Shown here piece after piece: positions 1 to 7,747 of a DNA stretch of 16,019 bases. The position numbers and the translations under genes are program-made. A model generated the notes under the pieces. That model made no database searches, was not told the DNA's origin, and saw only the letters and a program-made list of their open reading frames with translations. The stretch is from Thermoleophilia bacterium (GTDB lineage Bacteria; Actinomycetota; Thermoleophilia; Gaiellales; JAICJC01), in the NCBI GenBank assembly GCA_025928435.1, contig JAICJM010000081.1, positions 1 through 16,019 on the forward strand, read 5' to 3'. The first letter of the stretch is position 1. Every line of letters starts with the position of its first letter.

Positions 1-303
1 GCCGGCGCGGAACGGCAGCGAGTAGAACGCCATGTCCCAGGCCCGGGTCGCGTTCTCGATGATCGCCACCTCGTCGCGCTCGCAGCCGAGCAGGCGCGCG
101 AGCGCGGGGTAGGCGGCGTCGAGCCGCTCCGCGGCGGCGTCCTCCGCCTCGTACCCGCCGAGCCGGGCCTCGAGCTCGAGGTGCGCGACGACGGCGTCCA
201 GCACGGGTTGCGGCGGGAGCGAGGAGCCGGCCGCGTTCAGGTGGATGCGGTCGTCCGTGCACCCCGGCGTGTCGGCGCGCGCGCGGGCGACGTCGATCGG
301 CAT
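1..303 (-). CDS. Class V aminotransferase-fold PLP enzyme, N-terminal part (cut by window start)
   Basis: The reverse strand from an ATG at 303 is open to the window edge and gives 101 residues. It begins MPIDVARARADTPGCTDDRI and continues through HLNAAGSSLPP and IENATRAWDMAFYSLPF. The LNAAGSSLPP and ENATRAWD segments are typical of the N-terminus of aminotransferase class V / cysteine desulfurase-like enzymes, which use pyridoxal phosphate. The PLP lysine lies beyond the window, so substrate and activity cannot be judged. The start is supported by a -10-like CAGAAT six bases upstream of the ATG, suggesting a leaderless mRNA. The gene is divergent from the M16 peptidase, with 33 bp between the start codons. 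The family call is from motif recognition; the exact function (desulfurase, epimerase or other lyase) is unknown. Confidence 0.8.
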   Translation of the reverse strand, partial: MPIDVARARADTPGCTDDRIHLNAAGSSLPPQPVLDAVVAHLELEARLGGYEAEDAAAERLDAAYPALARLLGCERDEVAIIENATRAWDMAFYSLPFRAG

Positions 304-309
304 CGGCGC

Positions 310-315
310 ATTCTG
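310..315 (-). promoter_or_regulatory. -10-like element of the aminotransferase gene
   Basis: On the reverse strand this reads CAGAAT, four of six matches to TATAAT including the key second A and final T. It is followed by six bases and then ATG, so transcription would begin at or next to the start codon. No convincing -35 element is visible. Confidence 0.4.
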
Positions 316-323
316 GCACGGAC

Positions 324-329
324 TAGCCT
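324..329 (+). promoter_or_regulatory. -10-like element of the M16 peptidase gene
   Basis: TAGCCT lies seven bases before the GTG at 337, the spacing expected if the transcript starts at or within a base of the start codon. No Shine-Dalgarno sequence is present, which fits a leaderless mRNA. Together with the reverse-strand CAGAAT at 310-315 it forms a compact divergent promoter. Confidence 0.4.
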
Positions 330-336
330 CCACGGC

Positions 337-1638
337 GTGCAGCGCTACACCGTGACCACCCTGGACGGCGGCGAGCGGGTCGTCTCCGAGCGCGTCTCCT
401 CGGTGCGCTCCGTCGCGATCGGCATCTGGATCGGCGCCGGCTCGCGCGACGAGACGCCGCCGCAGGCGGGCGTCTCGCACCTGATCGAGCACCTGCTCTT
501 CAAGGGCTCGGCGCGTTACTCGACCGTCGAGATCGCCCAGATCTTCGACGGCCTCGGCGGCGAACTGAACGCCGCCACCGCGCGCGAGTACACGGTCGTC
601 TACGCGCGCATCCTCGACTCGCACCTCGAAACGGCCCTCGACGTGATGGCCGACATGGTGCTCCAGCCGAAGTTCGACGCGGAGGAGATGACGTCCGAGC
701 GCGAGGTGGTGCTCGAGGAGATCGCGATGTACGAGGACACGCCGCAGGATCTCGTGCATGACCTGATCGCCGAGGCGATCTTCGGCGACCATCCGCTGGG
801 GCGGCCGGTGATCGGCACCCGAGCCGTGATCGCGGGGGCGACGCCCGACCTCGTGCGCCGGTACCACGACGCCCGCTACGTCGGCCCCAACATCGTGGTC
901 GCCGCGGCCGGGAACCTCGACCATGAGCCGCTCGCGCACGCCGTCGAGACGCGTTTCGCGCCGCTCAGCCGCATCCCCGACACCGCGACCGGCGTGAGAC
1001 CGGTGTGGGTGGGGGAGTCGCAGCCGCGCTCGCTCTTCCAGCGCAAGGAGACGGAGCAGTTCCACATCGCGCTCGGCGGGCTCGGCGTCCCGCGCTCGGA
1101 CCGGCGCCGATTCGCCGCGTCGCTGCTCGACTCGATGCTCGGGGGCTCGGCCTCGTCCCGGCTGTTCCAGGAGATCCGCGAGCGGCGGGGGATGGCGTAC
1201 TCGGTCTACACCTACGCGTCCCAGTACGCGGACGCGGGCATGGTCGGCGTCTACCTGGGGACGCGCGAGGACAACCTGGCGGAGTGCATCCGCATCGTCG
1301 CCGACCAGTTCCAGCTGATGGGCGAGGGCCGCTTCGACCCCGCCGAGCTCGAGCGGGCCAAGGAGAACCTGAAGGGCCGGATCGTGCTCTCGATGGAGTC
1401 CACCTCGAACCGCGCGAGCCGGCTCGGCAAGTCGGTGCTGACCGACGCCGAGCTGCTCTCGCTCGACCGCGTCTGCGCCGAGATCGACGCCGTCGACGCC
1501 GACGCGATCGCCGCGCTCGCGCGCCAGCTCTTCGCCCCCGAGCGGCTGTCGGCCGCCGGCATCGGCCCGAACGCCGAGCGCTTCTCCGACGCCGTCGCCC
1601 TGCTCCACCCGGGCCTCGCCGGCATCAAGGCGGCCTGA
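337..1638 (+). CDS. M16 family zinc metallopeptidase (MlpA / processing-peptidase-like)
   Basis: The protein of 433 residues has the inverted zinc motif HLIEH at residues 48-52. The third ligand is E128 in EREVVLEEI, 76 residues after the second histidine, as in the M16B family. The C-terminal half carries SSRLFQEIRERRGMAYSV (R284, Y288), the conserved segment that helps bind peptide. M16B peptidases cleave oligopeptides in a clam-shell chamber; no signal peptide is seen, so it is probably cytoplasmic. The open frame extends upstream to 181, but GTG 337 is chosen because family homology begins there (VQRYTVTTLDGGERVVSE) and a -10-like TAGCCT sits seven bases before it. In Gram-positive bacteria this gene usually sits between pnp and dapB, which fits dapB downstream. 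Its 3' end overlaps the convergent gene by 14 bp. The natural substrate is unknown. Confidence 0.93.
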   Translation: MQRYTVTTLDGGERVVSERVSSVRSVAIGIWIGAGSRDETPPQAGVSHLIEHLLFKGSARYSTVEIAQIFDGLGGELNAATAREYTVVYARILDSHLETALDVMADMVLQPKFDAEEMTSEREVVLEEIAMYEDTPQDLVHDLIAEAIFGDHPLGRPVIGTRAVIAGATPDLVRRYHDARYVGPNIVVAAAGNLDHEPLAHAVETRFAPLSRIPDTATGVRPVWVGESQPRSLFQRKETEQFHIALGGLGVPRSDRRRFAASLLDSMLGGSASSRLFQEIRERRGMAYSVYTYASQYADAGMVGVYLGTREDNLAECIRIVADQFQLMGEGRFDPAELERAKENLKGRIVLSMESTSNRASRLGKSVLTDAELLSLDRVCAEIDAVDADAIAALARQLFAPERLSAAGIGPNAERFSDAVALLHPGLAGIKAA

Positions 1639-2116
1639 CCAACCACCGCCGCTGCGCGTGCCAGCGTTGGATGGTGCGGCGGCTGGGGGGTCGGGCGGGG
1701 CCGGCGCCGTGTTCGTGCTGGACGGCCTGGTGGGCTTGGTGGGGTGTCGCGCCCCGGGCGTAGTGAGCCTCGAGCGTGCGGCGCAGGTCGGGCCAGGCGT
1801 AGCTGCCCGGCCGTGGGCGCTGGCGATTGGGTTGGCGCAGGTTTTCGAGATGGGCTGTAAGCGCCCGGTCGCGCGCGACCGTGAGGCAGTCGTTGGCCTT
1901 CCAGATGCGGTGAAGGGTGGTGACGAAGTCCCTGCCGCTTCGCCGCGTCTGGAACTCGCGGCTGGCATGGTCCTGGCAGAGCCAGACCGAGACGCGGTGG
2001 GTGAGTTGCACCCGCAGCGTCTTTCCGCGTGTGCGGTCGATGCAGATCGCGCAGACCTGTTGTTTGGTGGGGACGTGGCGGGCTTTGTAGAGGGTGGGCG
2101 GCGAGATCCACGGCAT
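1625..2116 (-). CDS. Unrecognised small protein with CxxC...CxxH motif and HTH-like C-terminus
   Basis: The protein of 163 residues begins MPWISPPTLYKARHVPTK. Residues C22, C25, C47 and H50 (VCAIC ... VWLCQDH) form a likely zinc-binding site. The middle is basic and proline-rich (RQPNRQRPRPGSYAWPDLRR). The C-terminal stretch, about residues 119-157, ending PSRRTIQRWHAQRRW, looks like a helix-turn-helix followed by a basic tail. I do not recognise a named family. A zinc knuckle plus HTH suggests nucleic acid binding, which is inference. The frame is open further upstream to 2431, but ATG 2116 is preferred because a -10-like CACAAT ends seven bases before it and the upstream stretch is repeat DNA. 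It converges on the M16 gene with a 14-bp overlap and separates genes that are normally neighbours, so it looks like an accessory insertion. Confidence 0.6.
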   Translation of the reverse strand: MPWISPPTLYKARHVPTKQQVCAICIDRTRGKTLRVQLTHRVSVWLCQDHASREFQTRRSGRDFVTTLHRIWKANDCLTVARDRALTAHLENLRQPNRQRPRPGSYAWPDLRRTLEAHYARGATPHQAHQAVQHEHGAGPARPPSRRTIQRWHAQRRWLVRPP

Positions 2117-2123
2117 GCAACCG

Positions 2124-2129
2124 ATTGTG
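2124..2129 (-). promoter_or_regulatory. -10-like element of the small Cys/HTH protein gene
   Basis: On the reverse strand this is CACAAT, with seven bases (cggttgc) before ATG 2116. No Shine-Dalgarno sequence is present. The spacing matches the leaderless pattern seen at seven other genes in the window and helps fix the start. Confidence 0.35.
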
Positions 2130-2178
2130 CATGACAAGGTGCGTCGTGTGGGTGTCGACGTGTTACAAGGGTGTGGGG

Positions 2179-2222
2179 GAACTGCAAATGGCACGTGTCG
2201 TACGTGACAAGTGCCTGATCCC
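2179..2222 (+). repeat. Hairpin-forming repeat, copy A
   Basis: This 44-bp unit starts gaactgcaaatg and ends tgatccc. Its core is a near-palindrome: GGCAC (2190-2194) pairs with GTGCC (2211-2215), a single G/A mismatch follows, then TGTC (2196-2199) pairs with GACA (2206-2209) around a six-base loop. As RNA this is a 5+4 bp stem-loop; as DNA it could be a dimeric protein site. It matches copy B at 37 of 44 aligned positions. Confidence 0.75.
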
Positions 2223-2369
2223 GGAAGAATCACCACCAACCCGACCGTCCCCTCGCCTGGCGGCGGCCGGCCAGCTCTCGGATGGAGCGCCGGCCGCCGC
2301 CGGCCCCGACGCTCCAGACCCAACTGCGCATGTGCCGCGATGGTGACGACCTGTCGCAGGAGCGTCGCC

Positions 2370-2412
2370 GAACCGCAAATGACACACGTCGCACGTGACA
2401 AGTGTCTGTCCC
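2370..2412 (+). repeat. Hairpin-forming repeat, copy B
   Basis: This 43-bp unit starts gaaccgcaaatg and ends tgtccc, in the same orientation as copy A about 190 bp downstream. The outer stem is GACAC (2381-2385) with GTGTC (2402-2406). Relative to copy A the second pair changed from G-C to A-T on both arms, a compensatory change. The inner stem keeps GTC/GAC but has a C/A mismatch where copy A has a T-A pair. Confidence 0.75.
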
Positions 2413-2465
2413 ACGCTGAGCGACCCCGCACGGCCGCCCGCCGGCCGATGACGCTGCCACCCCGC

Positions 2466-2484
2466 TATCATCGGCCGCGAGAGG
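2466..2484 (+). promoter_or_regulatory. -10-like element and Shine-Dalgarno sequence of the ABC-F gene
   Basis: TATCAT at 2466-2471 is a good -10 hexamer. Its predicted transcript start is near 2478, just before GAGAGG at 2479-2484, a Shine-Dalgarno sequence 11 bases ahead of GTG 2496. The leader would be only about 18 nt. An out-of-frame ATG at 2486 opens a 28-codon frame that overlaps the ABC-F start. Confidence 0.4.
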
Positions 2485-2495
2485 TATGACGGCCC

Positions 2496-4141
<1,646 letters not shown>

Positions 4142-4145
<4 letters not shown>

Positions 4146-4675
4146 CCCGCCTGCTCGAAGGCAAGAACGCGATCATCCACGGCGCCGTCACCGACCTCGT
4201 CGAGTCGCTCGACGTCTCCTGGAACCTGACGTCGCGCGGCGACGTGCAGGGGACGCCGCTGATCGACATGACCCTGGCCGACTTCCTGCAGCCGATCCGA
4301 GCCGCCGCCCGGATCATGGTCGAGCACGGCTCGGGCGTCATCCTCGCCATGACGAGCGGCTCGTCGGCCGGGACGAATCCGATGATGGGCGGCACCGGCC
4401 CCGCCGACGCGGCCACACAGATCTTCCTGCGCTACCTCGCGAAGGAGATCGGCCCGCGCCGCGTGCACGTCGTCGGCCTGTGGACGGCCGGCGTGCCGGA
4501 GACCTTCGGCCTCCCCGACGACACGAACGAGGCCATGCTCGGCCCGATGACGATGCTCGGCCACGCGCCGCGGCTCGACCAGGTCGCCGACGCCGCCGCG
4601 TTCCTGGAGTCGGATCGCGCAGGCGGCATCACCGGCACCCGCGTGACCGTGACCTGCGGGCTCGTCCCGGGCTGA
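4142..4675 (+). CDS. SDR-family protein with internal deletions (probably not a functional oxidoreductase)
   Basis: The frame of 177 residues starts MTRLLEGKNAIIHGA, the first strand of a Rossmann SDR, then passes directly into VTDLVESLDVSWNLTSRGDVQG, which normally lies some 70 residues later. The GxxxGxG nucleotide loop and the following strands are therefore missing. A second, smaller gap follows FLQPI (residue 52), where a helix normally precedes RAAARIMVEHGSGVIL. The rest (TSGSSAG, GGTGPADAATQIFLRYLAKEIG, VVGLWTAGVPET, ITGTRVTVTCG) is typical of divergent SDRs that also lack the YxxxK motif. Full-length relatives are about 250 residues. Both gaps keep the frame, so the gene is translatable but should not bind NAD(P) normally. 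Its ATG overlaps the ABC-F stop. It may be a decaying gene or a repurposed scaffold; the deletion sizes are estimates from memory of the family. Confidence 0.75.
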
Positions 4676-4680
4676 CCCGT

Positions 4681-4686
4681 TAGCAT
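4681..4686 (+). promoter_or_regulatory. -10-like element of dapB
   Basis: TAGCAT lies seven bases before ATG 4694, with no Shine-Dalgarno sequence between. It begins only five bases after the SDR stop codon, so dapB may have its own leaderless transcript in addition to read-through. Confidence 0.4.
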
Positions 4687-4693
4687 CGGCCGC

Positions 4694-5359
4694 ATGCTGC
4701 GGGTGGTGATCTCCGGCGCGACCGGCGCCGTCGGGCGGGCGCTCGTCCCCGCGATCGAGGCCGCGCCCGACCTCGAGCTGACGGCGCAGGCGGCGCCCTC
4801 GCTCGGCCTCACGCTGGCGGGGGCGCTCGCCCACGCCGGCGCCGACGTCGCCGTCGACTTCACCGTCCCCGCGGCCGCGCAGGACGCGTGCGAGGCGGCG
4901 ATCGCCGCGAAGACCCCGCTCGTCATCGGCACGACCGGCCTCACCCCGGCCGTCCGCGACGAGCTCGACGCGAAGGCCCGGAACTCCGGCGTGCCGATCC
5001 TGTTCGCGCCCAACTTCGCCATCGGCGCGGTGCTCATGATGCGCTTCGCCGAGCAGGCGCGGCCGCACATGGACGCGGTCGAGATCGTCGAGCTGCACGC
5101 CGACACGAAGGTCGACGCGCCCTCCGGCACCGCCCTCGCGACCGCCGCCCGGCTCGGCGGCGACGTCCCGATCCACAGCGTCCGGCTCCCCGGCCTCGTC
5201 GCCCACCAGGAGGTGATCCTCGGCACCCTCGGCCAGACGCTCTCGCTCCGCCACGACACGACGTCACGGGAAGCGTTCGTGCCCGGCATCCTGCTCGCCA
5301 TCCGCCGCGTGGGCGACCTGGAGCCGGGGATGACGACCGGCCTCGAGGCGATCCTGTGA
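4694..5359 (+). CDS. dapB: 4-hydroxy-tetrahydrodipicolinate reductase
   Basis: DapB reduces the DapA product to tetrahydrodipicolinate with NAD(P)H, in the diaminopimelate/lysine pathway. The 221-residue protein has the nucleotide-binding start VVISGATGAVGRAL (5-17), VDFTVP (54-59), GTTGL (79-83), APNFAIGAVLM (105-115) and the active-site segment ELHADTKVDAPSGTA (133-147). H135 matches the catalytic histidine and K139 the catalytic lysine. The position after H135 is Ala instead of the usual second His. The C-terminal HSVRLPGLVAHQEVILG, GQTLSLRHDTTSREAFVPGILLAIRRV is well conserved. It is shorter than typical actinobacterial DapB (about 245), mainly because the loop between the SGTA motif and HSVRLPG is trimmed. 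Its stop overlaps the decarboxylase start (GTGA). The family is certain; the effect of the Ala is not. Confidence 0.95.
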   Translation: MLRVVISGATGAVGRALVPAIEAAPDLELTAQAAPSLGLTLAGALAHAGADVAVDFTVPAAAQDACEAAIAAKTPLVIGTTGLTPAVRDELDAKARNSGVPILFAPNFAIGAVLMMRFAEQARPHMDAVEIVELHADTKVDAPSGTALATAARLGGDVPIHSVRLPGLVAHQEVILGTLGQTLSLRHDTTSREAFVPGILLAIRRVGDLEPGMTTGLEAIL

Positions 5360-6828
5360 GCCGTCCCGAGCCTGTTCGCGACCTCGACTGGGACGCCGGC
5401 CAGGCCCGCGAGCTGACCGGAGCTTTCGTCGATCTGTGGGGCGAGCTCCTCGACAGGATGCGCGAGCTGCCCGTGGCGCGCCCGTTCGCCGCCGCGGACA
5501 TCGCCCAGGAGATGGCGTTCCCGGTTCCCGACCAGCCGCTCGCCGTGGCCGAGCTGGCCGAGCTCCTGCGCCCGATGGTGCTCGAGCACTCGACCCTGTG
5601 CGGCCATCCCGGGTTCATGGCCTACGTCTCCGGCTCGGGCACCGTGCCGGGCGCGGCGGCCGACCTGCTCGCGTCCGCGCTCAACCCCAACGTCGGCGGA
5701 TGGACGCTCTCGCCGGCGGCGTCCGAGCTCGAGCTGCACCTGACCCGCTGGCTCGCGGGACGGTTCGGCCTCCCCGCGGGGTCCGGGGGCCTGATGACGA
5801 GCGGGGGCGCGACCTCGAACATGACGGCGCTGAAGGCCGCCCGCGACGCCCACGCCGGCGCGGACGTCCGTCAGAACGGCCTCGGCGGCCTGCCGCTCGT
5901 CCTCTACACCTCCGAGGAGGCCCACGCCACTATCGCCGAGGCGGCCGACCTGCTCGGACTGGGTGAGCGGGCTGCCCGCGCGATCCCCGCCGACGAGGCC
6001 TTGAGGATGCGCCTGGACGCGCTGGAGGCGGCGATCGCGGACGACCTCGCCGCCGGGCTCAAGCCCTTCGCGGTCGCCGCCACCGCCGGGACGACGGCGA
6101 CGGGCGCAATCGATCCGCTGCCCGAGATCGCGGAGCTGTGCGCCGCCCACGGCCTGTGGATGCACGTCGACGCCGCCTACGGCGGGGCGGCCGCGCTCGC
6201 GCCCGCGCTGCGGCCGCTCCTGGCCGGGATCGAGCGGGCCGACTCGATCGCCTTCGACCCGCACAAATGGCTCTACACACCCCAGTCGAGCGCCTGCCTG
6301 CTCGTGCGCGACCCGGCGACGCTCCTGCGCAGCTTCTCGATCGACGCCGCGTACGTGCGCGAGGACGCGAGCCTGTCCGGCCGCGGTCTGAACATCGGCG
6401 AGCTCGGGCCGCAGTGGTCGCGCGCGTTCCTGGCCCTGAAGGTGTGGCTGTCCCTGGCCGCGCACGGCACCGAGGCCTACGGCCGCCGCATCGCCCACGA
6501 CGTCGAGCTCGCGCGGTACCTCGACGAGCGCGTCCGTGCGCATCCCGACCTCGAGCCGATGTGCCCGGTGACGCTCTCGATCGCCTGCTACCGCTACGCC
6601 CCCGCCGGGCTCGGCGACCGCGCCCTGGACGCCCTCAACGAGCGCCTGATGATCGCGATCCGCCGCGACGGCCGCGCCTTCCCGTCGAACGCCGAGCTGC
6701 GCGGGCGCTACTGCCTGCGGGCCTGCCTCGTGAACCACCGCACCGAGGCCGAGGACATCGACGCGCTGCTCGAGGCCACCATCCGGCTCGGCGCCGAGCT
6801 GGCCGGGTCAGGGCTCGAGGTGGCGTAG
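5356..6828 (+). CDS. Group II PLP-dependent decarboxylase (aromatic amino acid decarboxylase-like)
   Basis: The protein has 490 residues, the usual length for aromatic-L-amino-acid, tyrosine or tryptophan decarboxylases. GHPGFMAYVSGSG, LNPNVGGWTLSPAASELE and SGGATSNMTALKAAR are characteristic of the family. H190 in YTSEEAHATI is the residue that stacks on PLP, D272 in HVDAAYGG binds the ring nitrogen, and K304 in FDPHKWLY forms the Schiff base. These enzymes release CO2 from an amino acid to give an amine in the cytoplasm; the substrate cannot be read from sequence. The start is GTG 5356, overlapping the dapB stop by four bases, which implies coupled translation. Diaminopimelate decarboxylase (LysA) has a different fold, so this is not the missing lysine enzyme. 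The 3' end overlaps the convergent DapA-like gene by 21 bp. Confidence 0.92.
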   Translation: MSRPEPVRDLDWDAGQARELTGAFVDLWGELLDRMRELPVARPFAAADIAQEMAFPVPDQPLAVAELAELLRPMVLEHSTLCGHPGFMAYVSGSGTVPGAAADLLASALNPNVGGWTLSPAASELELHLTRWLAGRFGLPAGSGGLMTSGGATSNMTALKAARDAHAGADVRQNGLGGLPLVLYTSEEAHATIAEAADLLGLGERAARAIPADEALRMRLDALEAAIADDLAAGLKPFAVAATAGTTATGAIDPLPEIAELCAAHGLWMHVDAAYGGAAALAPALRPLLAGIERADSIAFDPHKWLYTPQSSACLLVRDPATLLRSFSIDAAYVREDASLSGRGLNIGELGPQWSRAFLALKVWLSLAAHGTEAYGRRIAHDVELARYLDERVRAHPDLEPMCPVTLSIACYRYAPAGLGDRALDALNERLMIAIRRDGRAFPSNAELRGRYCLRACLVNHRTEAEDIDALLEATIRLGAELAGSGLEVA

Positions 6829-7707
6829 CAGCTCGAGCGCCCGGGCCGCGCCCGCGGGCGAGGCGGGGGAGAGGGGCATGCGCACGTCCGCCGTCGGGAT
6901 CCGCCCGAGCGCGTGCAGCCCCGCCTTGATCACGGCCGGGCTCGGCTCGGCGAAGAGGGCGCCGACGAGCGGCAGCAGCGCCTCCGCGATCGGCCGCGCG
7001 CCGGCGAGGTCGCCGCGCAGGCCGCGGGCGATCATGTCGCAGAACTGCCCGGTGCAGAGGTTGGCCGACGCCGCGATGGCGCCCGCGCCGCCCATCAGCA
7101 CGAGCGGGAGCAGGAAGGCGTCGTCGCCGCCCATGACGGCGAACCGGTCGCCCGCCTCGGCCAGGACGCGCAGCGTGTCGGCGTCGATGCAGCCCACCGC
7201 CTGCTTCACGCCCGCCACGTTCGGCGTCGCCGCCAGCTCGATGAGCGCCGGGGCGCCCAGGCCGCGGCCGGTGCGGTAGGGGATGTTGTAGACGATGAGC
7301 GGCACCGGCGAGCGCTCGGCAACGGCCTGGAAGTGACCCACGACGGCCGCCTCGGACGGCCGCACGTAGTACGGCACGACGGCGAGCGAGGCGGTCACGC
7401 CGGGCACGCCGGCGAGCGCCTCGTGGCGGGCGATGGTCGTGCGGGTGTCGTTCGTCCCCGCCCCGACGACGAGGGCGGCGTCGCGCCCCGCGCACGCCTC
7501 GGCGCAGGCCGTGACCACGGCCGTCCGCTCGGCGTCGTCGAGCGAGGTCGGCTCGCCGGTCGTCGCCAGCGCGACGATCCCGGCGGCGCCCGCGTCGAGC
7601 GCGCGGTCGGCGAGCCCCCGGAGCGCGGCGACGTCGACCGCCCCCCGCTCGTCGAACGGCGTCACGAGCGGGACGAGGACCCCGGAGGGGCGGAAGCTCG
7701 CGCTCAC
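6808..7707 (-). CDS. DapA-family (dihydrodipicolinate synthase-like) aldolase/lyase, second copy
   Basis: The protein has 299 residues with the full TIM-barrel lyase signature. T49-T50-G in ALATTGEPTS, Y113-Y114 in VPYYVRP, Y140 and R145 in VYNIPYRTG, and the Schiff-base K168 in VAGVKQAVG correspond to the catalytic set of E. coli DapA. The usual NPxPVK segment is replaced by EPSPAVIKAGL. All catalytic residues are kept, so it could make hydroxytetrahydrodipicolinate or act on another aldehyde with pyruvate, as N-acetylneuraminate lyase and related members do. GTG 7707 is chosen because homology begins there (SASFRPSGVLVPLVTPFDE) and a -10-like TAGACT ends eight bases upstream; the frame extends further upstream, but through the promoter region. 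It is divergent from the other dapA by 40 bp and convergent with the decarboxylase. Confidence 0.88.
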   Translation of the reverse strand: MSASFRPSGVLVPLVTPFDERGAVDVAALRGLADRALDAGAAGIVALATTGEPTSLDDAERTAVVTACAEACAGRDAALVVGAGTNDTRTTIARHEALAGVPGVTASLAVVPYYVRPSEAAVVGHFQAVAERSPVPLIVYNIPYRTGRGLGAPALIELAATPNVAGVKQAVGCIDADTLRVLAEAGDRFAVMGGDDAFLLPLVLMGGAGAIAASANLCTGQFCDMIARGLRGDLAGARPIAEALLPLVGALFAEPSPAVIKAGLHALGRIPTADVRMPLSPASPAGAARALELLRHLEP

Positions 7708-7715
7708 GGACGAGG

Positions 7716-7741
7716 AGTCTACGCACCGGCTCGGGTAGACT
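7716..7741. promoter_or_regulatory. Mirror-image divergent promoters of the two DapA-family genes
   Basis: AGTCTA (7716-7721) and TAGACT (7736-7741) form a perfect inverted repeat of 6 bp arms with 14 bases between. Each arm is the -10-like hexamer TAGACT for one gene: on the plus strand six bases before ATG 7748, on the minus strand eight bases before GTG 7707. Both genes would be leaderless, and the two -10 regions are close enough for polymerases to interfere with each other. Confidence 0.5.
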
Positions 7742-7747
7742 CCCGGC

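Larger units (their letters stand above)
2117..2465. other. Non-coding stretch holding two hairpin repeats
   Basis: This stretch of about 350 bases lies between the divergent starts of the small Cys/HTH gene and the ABC-F gene. I see no supportable coding region. It holds two similar 43-44 bp direct repeats (2179-2222 and 2370-2412). Between them is a GC-rich segment with CGCCGGCCG-type self-complementary runs. Short degenerate fragments resembling the repeat core (GTGTCG, ACGTG, ACAAG) occur around 2151-2175. The open frames crossing it change character abruptly at the repeats and match no family I know. Confidence 0.6.

Noticed and set aside
2179..2412. CRISPR array
   Set aside because: There are only two imperfect repeats about 190 bp apart, with no regular spacers and no cas gene.
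4432..6738. Long reverse-strand open frame opposite dapB and the decarboxylase
   Set aside because: Both plus-strand genes have clear family motifs; the antisense product is low-complexity and resembles nothing known.
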